A stretch of DNA of 64,000 nucleotides from Gnetum montanum (taxonomy: Eukaryota > Streptophyta > Gnetopsida > Gnetales > Gnetaceae). A model generated the notes under the pieces. The model ran no database searches and had not been told where the DNA came from. It saw nothing but the letters and a program-made list of their open reading frames with translations. Positions 11,095 through 20,891 of this stretch are shown piece after piece; positions within the stretch are counted from its first letter, which is position 1; each line of letters opens with the position of its first letter. The position numbers and the translations under genes are program-made. Location: assembly GCA_015680685.1 (NCBI GenBank), contig MNCI01015499.1, positions 2,056,979-2,120,978 of the forward strand, read 5' to 3'.

Positions 11095-11721
11095 TGATGA
11101 GTGGCGAGGTACCCCTACACTCAACCATACGAATACGAGTGTCTTACACATGATCTAGTTGAACTCCAAGGACTAAGTGCTTACGCACCCTAATGGAACA
11201 CTTAAGGTTAATCAATCGCTATCTTCCCAAACTTACTTATATTGTCATGGTTGTATGGTTAAGTAAGCTTGAGGTATATGATTTTTATATGTTTTATCTT
11301 TTTATCGTCTTATGCTAATAAGGGAAGGTGAAGAGAACTAAGTGACTAACTTTGATTAACTATTCACTAACTAAGTTGTAATTGTCCTAGCACCAGTATC
11401 CATTTCCACTTGCTGCACACACCCTGAACTAGTGTAACATTTCTAGGATTACCAAACGCTACTCGTTACTGGGTTACCAAGCATTACACACGTGCTAGAA
11501 GAGGTCGTATTGAATGCACTTAACTAGGAGAGTCAAGGGTTGAGAGGGATTAATTATCTAGGAAAGCATTTAAACATTTAATAATAATTAAATCCTATTT
11601 AGCTTAGTCCATATGCTACAAGGTTTATCAGAAATTTCATCTTTATTGTGGTACACAAATGTGTGCTCAGGTACAATTTGCTCGAATAAATATTTGTTCA
11701 CTTTAAGTCTCCTATTGCGGG

Positions 11722-12950
11722 TGAAACACCACAAAATTTTGAGCTTAGAATATCGTGATGCTCCCCACTATGACTAAAGCTTGACGGCCTCACGGATAGC
11801 TTCAAATGGAGTCAAACTGAGGAAGAAATGGTTCCCTGGGACCCACAGAAGACTACATCGACATTTGACATCAAACCTGGCAAATTTTGAGCTCAAATAC
11901 TTGGTTTTCACTGAGTATGCAGTGTGCATGCCCAACGTGTACACCCAGCGTGTATGCCCAGCATGCACACCTAGCGTGCATGCCCAACATGTATGCCCAG
12001 CGTGCATCATCCAGTGTGCAGCACGACGTACTCCAGTGGAAGTCTTCCAGAACCATATCAGATCAAGTCCAACTGAGCTGAACATCCACAGGCAGCATTC
12101 TCGTGACATCAGAGCTCAAATCTGAGGGCCGAATTGGATACTTCCTATTGTAATAGTAGTTTGTAAAAATGAATTCTTTTGTTTTAGTCAAGTCTATACG
12201 CTGAGTTCACATGCCTAGCATGTACACGTTGGCGTGTAGCAGCACATGTTGGCATGCAGCACGCTGCATAGTTGTAATATTCTTTACACCTGGGCAATGT
12301 AGCCATCTATCACCTGATCCGAAATTCCAGCGTCCCACAGCCAATCATCCCATCTTAGATCCGAATTTAATGCCCAAACTTGTACAAAAACCTGGATTTT
12401 TGAGGAGGTCGGGGTTCGAAAAATTGGAGAATCTTGGCAAAAATTTGGGCAACCCACATTGAGAACATTCGAAACACCCATCCTATACGCTGGACTTGGA
12501 CCCTGCATGCTAAGCATATAGCCTCCACGCTGTGCCTATAGTCTGAACCAGACACTATCACACCTCCGCATTCACCAGGGCTCTTCGTCCGCCTTGTGTC
12601 AGATTCACAATTGTGTCTAGACCGGTGCATTGTAATTTTTATTATGCAATAATATTGCTACATTTTTGACCAAGATTTGTTACAGTTTTCGTTCGTATTT
12701 CTTTATCTCTTATTTACATTCCTGCATGCTGATTTACATTTTTCATACCGTTTACGTATAACCCAGCATATCGCACGTTGGCATATGTTTGGAGAAATCC
12801 TTGCCTAATCCGCGTGCGGACCATCCAAGGTACTCTACCTTCGTCAGTTCTAGCTCACCCTCAAGCGAAGGTAGGGTCTTCTATGTTTGTCTGTAGATCT
12901 CTCGGTGTACATTTCATTCCAGCTACGCACTGACGATTTTAGACAGTACA
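11722..12950 (+). mobile_element. Solo LTR of the T family inside the Y 3' LTR
   Basis: It starts TGAAACACC and ends AGACAGTACA, like the LTR of T, with flanking GCGGG (11717-11721) and ACGGG (12951-12955), a 5-bp target duplication with one mismatch. Removing it restores the Y LTR text CCTATTGCGGGCACATGG. There is no internal element sequence, so it arose by recombination between the two LTRs of a complete element. At 1229 bp it is shorter than the T LTR and has a 13-bp repeat array instead of the 190-bp units. Confidence 0.88.
11920..12030 (+). repeat. 13-14 bp minisatellite in the solo LTR
   Basis: Units such as GCGTGTATGCCCA, GCATGCACACCTA, GCGTGCATGCCCA and ACATGTATGCCCA start at about 11920, 11934, 11948, 11961, 11974, 11987 and 12000. 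It produces repetitive open frames on both strands that are not genes. Confidence 0.8.
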
Positions 12951-13074
12951 ACGGGCACATGGTAATTATTCTAACTCTGGAATGGTAAAACTTCTATAGT
13001 TTGGCTACGGTCTAAGTCTAAGTGCCTAAAACAAGGAAAGCTGCCTCTTATTTATAGATATTATAGTGGGCTTT

Positions 13075-13128
13075 GATATCACGTACACGATATTGTGGGG
13101 GCATACACGATATCACGTACGTGATATC
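13075..13128. promoter_or_regulatory. Pair of GATATC-N8-GATATC palindromes in the Y U3 (3' LTR copy)
   Basis: At 13109-13128 lies a perfect 20-bp palindrome, GATATCACGTACGTGATATC. A second, imperfect copy lies at 13075-13094 (GATATCACGTACACGATATT), 34 bp away. Both lie between the TATA box and the outer end of the LTR. The 5' LTR has a related copy at 19478-19497. Such a site could bind a dimeric factor or form a cruciform; no function is shown. Confidence 0.7.
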
Positions 13129-13139
13129 ATGGCTCATCA

Positions 13140-13685
13140 TACCACCATGACTGAATGAAAAATCGTCCTTGAGTTCCTTAAAAAATATTGGGAAGGTATT
13201 AGATTATTGACTTGAATGACACTAATGGTGAATGGGGTGACATGTGAACGCATCATCATTACAATACATGACAAAATTAGTGTTCATAACAACAAGAGTG
13301 AACACTATACACATTTGACATCCAACCTTATTTGGTAGCTGAGAGAGAAGAGAGAGAGAAAATAAGAAGTCTGCTGCTACCAATGCCCAGATTGCGCCTT
13401 CTATTGTCCATCCATAACTGCGCTATTAATCTTATTCCTTGCATAACTACTCCAGCACCAGTCCATTTCAAGTGTTCCCTCCAGATCCAATCCATTGTTG
13501 TATGATTGCCATCTGCACATACAACATAGTCTTATATTATCAAGGGTAAATGAATCACAATGTAGTTGATACCTTACCTCAATGTAAGGTCCATTGGCTG
13601 AGTTGTGATATGGCTGATGCAGATTTTGGAGATATAACACTAGTGACTACCCAAGGTGTAGGGGTTAAGAAATAATTAAAAAAAT
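13140..13685 (-). other. Last part of Y before its 3' LTR, with a possible captured exon
   Basis: The part next to the LTR resembles the end of element V just before its 3' LTR (AAGGAACTCAAGG, then TTTCATTCAG and TATGG). Farther in, 13401-13640 is open on the minus strand and contains a GT...AG stretch (GTAAGGTATC to TTGTATGTGCAG) that looks like an intron between two short exon-like pieces. I do not recognise the peptide. It could be the decayed env-like region or a host fragment. Confidence 0.4.
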
Positions 13686-15060
13686 TGGACCAGGACCCCC
13701 ATGACTAAGAGCAAACCTCTAGTAGTGATAAAATGGAAAAAGATAAAGAATAATAAAGATGGAGAAAAAGAAACAAGTGTAACACCAATGAGATGGATGT
13801 CAGAGGTGAAAATGAACAAAATAAATGGTGATTGCGAAAATGTTTAAGGGAAAGAAGTTAACTGATGTACCAAATAGGAATGCCAATGGGTCCTCCCCAA
13901 AGTAGGCTCATGCCCTTAATGCCTTGGCAGTCCCACATTCAAAGAGTCCGTAGGCTCTGCAAATGCCATTTGGAAGCAAGAGTTAAAGTCTTAACCAAAA
14001 GAATTTACCAAAAAGAAAACAATACATCAACCAAAATATGGATTATTGATATAACTGGCAATGAGGTGAAAAATGGAGAAAGAAGGATGGAAAGAAGAGA
14101 ATGGAATGGAGTCTCAAGAACAAGGTGGTGTACAACCCCTTGTGTATTAATGGTTAATGTGACTTAGTAGATCTTATTCCAAATCTAGCCTCAAACCAAC
14201 CACATCCAGTGACTTCACATTAATACATTCGACCAATCCATCCACCTAAAGTAATAGGAATGCCTCCATCAAAGAGTCACCACCATTCTGAAAAAATGAG
14301 AAAGGAGAGAGTAGGAAGTGAGAAAAGACCTTAGTTAGAAGGAACATGTTTATTTAGTTTCATAACTAGTGCTTGTAGCCTAGATGATTATTTCTTCTAA
14401 GGGATGTGCTTTGAATTCTCACTTTTTTTTTGTGTTTTGCGTGAGAACCACACCATGCAAAGACTTATTATTTTTATTAGCTCAGCTTCCCGATACTAGA
14501 GCAGTGTCAGAATATTAAGGAAAACTCTAGAAGAAAACATTGAAGCAAACAAGAGAATGACCAGCACAAATGCATCAAATCCTTTTGAAGTCACACCCTT
14601 TTCAATCCTTGAGTCCTTCCTTAGTTTGAGAAATTCCCAATCACTGATTTTTTGATAGTTCTTATTATTTAAGGAAAGGGACTGTACACTTCCAAGCCAA
14701 GAGAGATCATAGAAATTCATGGATGTATGGATGATGTGGACTCATTACCTATTATATCAAAAGAACCATACCTTAGTATCAACATTATAACTCAAAGGTA
14801 AAAACCAAACATTAGGAATGAATGGAATACAGTTCATACCATCTTCAGGAGCACTTAACGAAATAAATAAACACACTAATAAATGAAAAAGTATGAACGA
14901 TGTTGTAAAAAAAGAACAAGAAAAGTGAAATAAATTTGTAAAACAAAAATATATAAAACAAAAACTTAAAAAGAAACTGAGGGCCTCAAATGGTTAGCAT
15001 AGGTGGCCATCTCCCCCATGACTAAGTTCAAAGGAGGAGATCCAAAATAATGATTGAGGT
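13686..15060 (-). other. Y post-integrase-type non-coding region
   Basis: Read on the minus strand it aligns with 40840-42130 of V: shared stretches include AGTCATGGGGGAGATGG, a GGTAATGAGTCCACATCATCCA-like block, TAAGTCTTTGCATGGT and CTACTTTGGGGAGGACCCA. No long open frame with known motifs is present. It contains two polypurine-like motifs, at 15007-15024 and 13690-13707. Its direct contact with the protease end marks the missing RT-integrase block. Confidence 0.75.
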
Positions 15061-15119
15061 CATCCTTTCTCCGATGTGTTATGTGCATTGACCATTTTAG
15101 ATTCATGGTAAGGTTTGGT

Positions 15120-15998
15120 CTGTTGCACATTGACTAGTAATCTTTTATTGGAGTGTTTATTTGAAGTTTTTAGAAATTTCCAGCTTCCCCCTATTGAGGG
15201 TTTCAGGTTAAGGGTTGGAAGTTAGAGATGCTCTTGCTCCAGTGCATCTATGCTTTTGATGTGGGTGCAAGTTGTTCCCCTAGTTAGTTCCATGCACGTT
15301 GGTGAGTTACTGTCTTGATCAGCTATCAACCACTAGGTGTCTTCTTGTTTTGTGGTTGCTACATACAGGCACTNGTCTTGATCAGCTATCAACCACTAGG
15401 TGTCTTCTTGTTTTGTGGTTGCTACATACAGGCACTTTTGTATGTTAATTTCTTGGGCACACTGGTTGCATTTAAGCAATGCTGAACATTCTTGTACGCA
15501 ATCACACTCTGTATCATTGTATGTGATGCATGGAACTTTCTTCTTCTCGATCTTCCAAAAAGTATTTTGCTTAGATATTTCCAGGGAAAGATTGCAGATT
15601 CTTAGGCTTGTGTTTATGGTACTTAGCCATGCCCTTCCCATTATTATTGGGAAGTCCCCTTTGTCATTATTTACTTGTATCACTAGGAAATAATCTAGGT
15701 ATGACCACCCACACACAGTGGTAATGATGTCCTTCACCAATCCCAAGGGAACAATGATCAACTGGTCAACCAACTCTAGTTGAATATTGCCCTTCTTTAG
15801 TGGAGGTAGGTTCTAGGCTTTACACATCTCTTGTGATATTAAGTTGACTTCAGAACCTGAGTCTAGAAGAGCTTTACATGGTTCATTCCTAGTGACTTGG
15901 AGATAAATTAAAGGACTTCCATGATTACAAAATTTTCTGGGAAGGTGGCCCTCCTTAATCCAGTCAATGATGACATGTGTCAACATAACTATGTGCAT
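15120..15998 (-). pseudogene. Element Y aspartic protease (nearly intact)
   Basis: One frame runs from 15998 to about 15396 with a single TAG (probably from TGG, since the relatives have Trp: KAWNLPP). It contains GSPLIYLQVTRNEPCKALLD and the active site LLDSGSEVNLIS, here with the DSG triad intact, then DFPIIMGRAWLSTINTSLRI. A Cys-rich tail follows (CDCVQEC, CNQCAQEINIQKC). After LEISKNFK near 15170 the similarity to V stops. It would process Gag. A 62-bp duplication around the N at 15374 is an assembly join. Confidence 0.85.
15312..15436. other. Unmerged assembly join: 62-bp direct duplication around one N
   Basis: Bases 15312-15373 equal 15375-15436, with N at 15374. Confidence 0.85.
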
Positions 15999-15999
15999 T

Positions 16000-18563
16000 G
16001 AGCTCTGTTTTTAGTTTGAAGGAAGCTCCAAAGCCTTATTTGATGGAGAAGCGTTCAAATGCTCAATCACTTGTGGTTGTGAGAGCTTGGTTGGATTGCT
16101 GGTTTTGAAAAAAGGTATTCTCTTTGTACGGTTGTCAGAACCAGTAGTGGGTTGAAGGTTCATAGCTATCATAGCAGTGCATTATTGTGGTTGAGTGGGG
16201 AGTTCCCCTTGCGTCGTTGGAGTAGGTGGTAATGGAGCTATCCTTGTGAGAGTTGCAGATGGATTTAGAGGGTGGTATGTTTGTGGGTTGTCTTTCCCAG
16301 GAGGAGGAGTCCTATAATACTCCCGAGCTTGGTAGTGATGTTGTGGTGTCACGTGACCAACCGAGTCACATGGAGAGATTGGCTGCTACACGTAGTAGCC
16401 ATATGGATCTGGTTGCCAGTAAGGGTATTGTTGCCTTGGCGGTGGCATCCCCCATGACTGTGGATATTGCCACTGCTGTTGTTGCTCAATAGGTTATGGT
16501 AGAGTTCCACTTGGATAATATGTTAATGGTTGGTGGAATTGCCTTGGGTTACCTTGGGGATAAGGTAACCGTCGGGGTGCTTGTTGTTTGTTAAGTCATG
16601 GGTTAAGTGCATACACCCCAAACTCTTACAGATGTGAGATTATTGGGCAACATCCGTTAGGATGGTCATATTGGCATATCTCACATCCACCATCATTGTC
16701 TGTATCAGAATCCACAACCTCTTTGGTGATAGCCATTTTACCCTTGCTTTTTTTACGTGCATGGTCCAAATCCCTCTTTTTCTTTTTGTCATAGNGTTAC
16801 GTGCATGGTCCAAATCCCTCTTTTTCTTTTTGTCATAGTCACTACCTCTCTCCTTAGACTCCTCTACGATTTTGAGAACGATTTCAAATCTACTATCTAA
16901 GGAGTCCCACATTTGGTCTACCTTTGTCGACACTTCTATGGTTAACTTTTGGAATGGCAAGGTTTTCCTATTCACCATCTCTTCGAGTTGTGACTCTTCC
17001 TACTTCTCACAGAATCTCACTCCTCTTTTTCAGAGGGAAGCTATTGTACTCTTCCACACTTTCTCTCTTATGTAGCTCTCATTCTTTCTTGGCTACTTGC
17101 TCCAGTAATCTATGAATATGATGGGACCTAAGCTTTGATAATCTCCCTTGGGCATACGTTCCAAGCGTTCTCCTTTTTTCATGCCTAAGTCCATCTATGA
17201 GATGGCATAATTGATCCTGTTGCGAATAACCATGGCTTGGGCAACGATGTAATAGTGCATAATATTGGCCCATGGCAACATCTAAGGATTCATGGCTTCC
17301 CTGCTTCCATCCTTGGATTTGCCTTCACAGGTTGGACACCTGAGAGTACGTTTGATACTTATCATTAAAAAGTTCTAGCATCGTAATCCACCTTTGAATG
17401 GATTCCTGTTCTAAGGACTAGTACCAGCTTTCTGCTTCTTTTACTAGTATCCTTGGGAATAACTTTAGTTTTTGCCATTCTTTCTCGATATTCTGCAAGG
17501 CACATGCATTGTGAAATGCTTGTAAGTGGTTCTAAGGATCAGCATTGTATCTCCCCTCAAATCATGGGATATTATTCATGTCTAACCTCTTGATCCTGCT
17601 ATCTTTTTGGTGCCTTGTGGGAATTCTTACGGCCTCTGTGATGTCTAACATGCTTTGGGTTGTGAGTAGGGGTTCTTCATGGTCATTTCATTCATAGCTT
17701 TTGTGATGTTTATGTGGTTCCCTACTCTCCCTTCTTCCATGATGTGATTCTCTAGAGTACCCTCGACCTCGTTCTCGAGTCTCTCGTCAAGGTTTCTCAC
17801 TTTTTTTACCTTTGTCCTCATGGTTAGGCTCCTTATGACTGCATCCTGATACTAAAGGAGAGGATGAATGTGACGATGAAGGTGAAGAAGAAGGAGATAC
17901 ATCGCCATGATGATGTTTCCTACCTTCTCTTCGGTGGTCTTTGCCTTCATCGTGATTACGATCAAATTGCCCGCCCTTATCATGTGTTTGTTTTTCTTAG
18001 TTGAACACTTGGTGTTCGTGGGGATCAGAACCAGGGTTGTGAACTATGGAGTGATGGTTTTGATACACCACCTCCTCACCATCGTTAGGAGGTGGAACAT
18101 CATTTTGTGGAGAACTTGTCAAAATAGGTTCAACACCCTCAATTTCGCTTAAGACGGGTGGAGTGTTATGGGGTCCTTTTCCCTTCAATGATGTATAGTA
18201 TCTCTCCTGTTGCACGTCTCTTTGACATTGTGCTTCTGTGGGATGGTAATCCCTTGTGTCATAATCACATGCAACATATTCCACGTATAACTGTGACATG
18301 CCTACTCGTGCGAGAGCATGAAGAAGCATGTTGGGGACTGCTCGATTTGAAGGCAACACTATGTTACCCTCCAAGTCTCTCCAACATAGTTGTTCATCTT
18401 GATGGAGAATAAAGGTAAAGTCAGGTACATACTCATCGTGATGAATATATACCACACAGAATTGTTGAGGCATTGGCGGATCTTGGTTACGTGAGTCATG
18501 CCACCGACTGTCTCTTGTGTGAGTCCTAGGTGGTGATGTGCTTTAGTGCGAAGAAGAAGACAT
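16000..18563 (-). pseudogene. Element Y gag
   Basis: The ATG at 18563 (MSSSS) matches the start used in Z, U and X. The N-terminal block (about 18480-18100) reads VVYIHHDEYVPDFTFILHQD, then EGNIVLP, NMLLHALARVGMSQLYVEYV and TRDYHPTEAQCQRD. An acidic, Ser/His-rich linker follows (18000-17700), then a capsid-like part (17640-17330) and the piece VNRKTLPFQKL to DYDKKKKRDLDHARN (16978-16750). The zinc knuckle CEICQYDHPNGCC lies at about 16685-16648, and a Pro/Tyr/His-rich tail leads to the protease. Several stops and a 42-bp assembly duplication (N at 16795) break it. It packages element RNA. Confidence 0.85.
16753..16838. other. Unmerged assembly join: 42-bp direct duplication around one N
   Basis: Bases 16753-16794 equal 16797-16838, with the N at 16795. 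Confidence 0.85.
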
Positions 18564-18690
18564 TTTTGTCATATTCGGTGTTCCATTTACTGTTATCTTA
18601 TTTTTTTCTTTTGATCAACCCTAAGGGTTCGTTCTAGCATCCCAACGATATGAATAATCTTCTAGGTTCTACGTAGCGCACAAACAACTT

Positions 18691-18711
18691 AGTCCCCGAC
18701 AATGGCACCAA
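18691..18711 (-). promoter_or_regulatory. Primer binding site of Y (tRNA-Asp type)
   Basis: On the minus strand, right after the LTR end CACTCATCA, the text is TTGGTGCCATTGTCGGGGAC. This resembles the complement of the 3' end of plant tRNA-Asp (TGGCGCCGTTGCCGGGGA), the primer known for Athila elements. Confidence 0.75.
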
Positions 18712-19508
18712 TGATGAGTGGCGAGGTACCCCTACACTCAACCATACGAATACGAGCGTCTAATGTGTGATCCAGTCGAACTCCAAGGACTAAGTGCTTA
18801 TGCGCCCTAATGGAACACTTAAGGTTAATCAATCGCTGTCTTCCCAAACTTACTTGTATTGTCATGGTTGTATGGTTAAGTAAGCTTGAGGTATATGATT
18901 TTTATATGTTTTATCTTTTTATCATCTTATGCTAATAAGGGAAGGTGAAGAAAACTAAGTGACTAGCTTTCATTAACTATTCACTAATTAAGTTCTAATT
19001 GTCCTAGCACCAGTATCCATTTCCACTTGCTGCACACACCCTAAACTAGTGTAACACTGCTGGGATTACCAAACGCTACTCGTTACTGGGTTACTAAGCG
19101 TTACACACATGCTCGAAGCGGTCATACTGAATGCACTTAACTAGGAGAGTCAAGGGTTGAGAGGGATTAATTATTTAGGAAAGCATTTAAACATCTAACA
19201 ATAATTAAATCCTATTTAGCTTAGTCCATATGCTGCAAGGTTTATCAAAAAGTTTGTCTTTATTGCCATACACAAATGTGTGCTCAGGTACAATTTGCTT
19301 GAATAAAGATATGTTCACTTTAAGACTTCTACTGTGGGCACATGAAAATTATTCTAACTTTGGAATGGTAAAACTGCTATAGTTTGGCTACGGTCTAAGT
19401 GTAAGTGCCTAAAATAGGGAAAGTTGCCTCTTATTTATAGACATTTTGGCGGGCCATGATATCACAGAGGCGGACATGATATCATGTACACGATATCGTG
19501 GCTCATCA
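18712..19508 (-). repeat. 5' LTR of Y (797 bp)
   Basis: It runs on the minus strand from TGATGAGCC to CACTCATCA. A TATA box TATAAATA lies at 19432-19439 (minus). An imperfect palindrome GATATCATGTACACGATATC sits at 19478-19497. An AATAAAGA-type signal with a GTGTGTATGG-like region lies downstream, near 19255-19275. Confidence 0.88.
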
Positions 19509-19513
19509 CATGG

Positions 19514-20740
19514 CTAGGGCATCAGTGTAAGAGAGAATAATATCTAGCCATGGTGGCATCCAAGGGTTCATGTGTTCCCTATTTCCAGCATTAAATTTGC
19601 CTTCGTAGGTTGGACACTTTGAAATACATTTGCTATTTGTCAATAAATAGCTCAAGCATTGTACTCCATTGGTGAATAGACTTCAACTTTAAGGACTGGT
19701 ACCAACTTTCAGCTTCCTTAATGAGTGTTTGGGGAAGAGCTTGAGTTTCTACTAATCATTTTGAATGTTCTGTAAGGCACAGGAATTATGGAAAGCTTGT
19801 AGATGTGTTTGTAAATTAGAATTGTATCCTCCCTCAACTCTTGGGATATTTTTCACATCTAAGAACTTGATTCAACTATCATGCACATGCCTAGTTAGGA
19901 TCTTTATTGCCTCTGCAATGTTAAGCATGCTTTGAGTACACAACAGAGGCTCATCATCATCATTATTACATTTTCTTTGATGATGTTCTCTATCACCTCA
20001 ACGTTCTTGGTGGGTTTTGCGATCATTGTTGTCTCATTGATCACCTTCATCACAATTCTTTCTAGGGTGGCTTCTATGAGAACCAGCAGATGAAGAGAAA
20101 TGTTTGGGATTAGATGAAGAGGATGAAAGGGAAGGTGGACTACCACTGCCACTACAATGTCCACCACCACCTCTTCACTCATTACGATCACCATCCTTAG
20201 ATCCGTTTCCATCGTGTGTTTACCCAAGTCCCTACCTTGACTATTACTTTTTCCTAAACCTAGTTTATGAAAAGTGGATTGTAGGTTCAAGGTCACACCC
20301 TCATCACCAATAATATTGTGTGTAGAATCTTCATGTTGGGAATCCTCAGGGGGAGGATCAACTTGGTCATCTTAGTTTAGCAGGAACAAAGGGTTACTAA
20401 AGTGGTTCCCCTTTGTAAACTCATGGTGCTTCTCTTGCTGTCAATCTCTCTTGCGTTGTGTGTCAGTGGGGCAGTAGTCTTGAGTGTCATAACCATTCAC
20501 AATGTATTCCTGATGAAGATTTTGAATGCCTAACTTTTTAAGAGTTTGAAAGAGCATCCCTGGCACAGATTGATTGCAAGGCAATGTGATGTTGCCCTCC
20601 ATATCATGCCATTGCAGTTGTTCATCTTGATGTAGGATGTAGGTGGATTCCAGTACATACTTATCTAGATGAGTATATACCACTTTGCACTCTTGTGGGA
20701 CCAATGGTTTGACATCTTTATGCTTGTAGAAAGAAGACAT
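19514..20740 (-). pseudogene. Element X gag, 5' half
   Basis: It starts MSSFYKHKDVKPLVPQECKV at 20740, then ILHQDEQLQWHDMEGNITLP and LFQTLKKLGIQNLHQEYIV, the same N-terminal block as in Y, Z, U and V. A Ser/Gly/Glu-rich linker (20340-19950) and a capsid-like part follow. The frame ends at the insertion of Y (19509-19513, CATGG) and continues at 11089. Confidence 0.85.
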
Positions 20741-20870
20741 TTTGCAACAAATAAAATAATTAGTGTGCTTTTGTAATTAGATGTCATTCAAGAGTGATGT
20801 TAACCTTGGGTTCATCCAACGAGATTGATAATTTTCACTAAACCTAGATAGCACACATTTCAAAAAACAA

Positions 20871-20891
20871 AGTCCCTGGCAATGGTGCCAA
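20871..20891 (-). promoter_or_regulatory. Primer binding site of X (tRNA-Asp type)
   Basis: Minus strand, after the LTR end: TTGGCACCATTGCCAGGGAC, close to the complement of the tRNA-Asp 3' end. Confidence 0.75.

Larger units (their letters stand above)
11095..13139 (-). repeat. 3' LTR of Y, interrupted by a solo LTR
   Basis: It aligns over its length with 18712-19508 once bases 11722-12955 are removed. The inner boundary at 13139 is preceded on the minus strand by a purine-rich CATGGTGGTA, the expected polypurine tract. A TATA box (TATAAATA, minus) lies near 13049-13056. Two GATATC palindromes occupy the far U3. Confidence 0.85.
11095..19508 (-). mobile_element. Element Y: gag-protease-only Athila-like element, complete with both LTRs
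   Basis: Minus-strand element bounded by TGATGAGCC...CACTCATCA and by a perfect 5-bp target duplication CATGG (11090-11094 and 19509-19513) inside gag of X. It carries a 5' LTR (18712-19508), tRNA-Asp-type primer site, gag, protease, a long 3' non-coding region and a 3' LTR (11095-13139, enlarged by a nested solo LTR). Without that insert it is about 7.2 kb and the two LTRs are 797 and about 811 bp. RT, RNase H and integrase are absent: just after the protease the sequence passes straight into the region that follows integrase in element V. It would depend on enzymes made by related elements. Confidence 0.88.

Noticed and set aside
11774-12125. Overlapping open frames on both strands with repeated peptide motifs (His/Cys/Trp-rich)
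   Set aside because: They lie in the LTR and arise from the 13-14 bp repeat array; no start context, no homology.
14365-14430. A tRNA-like box A / box B pair followed by a T run, suggesting a SINE
   Set aside because: The whole stretch aligns with the post-integrase region of V near 41500-41600, so it is internal retroelement sequence.
20104-20313. 69-codon plus-strand frame rich in Pro and Ser
   Set aside because: It is the antisense shadow of the acidic/Ser-rich gag linker of element X.
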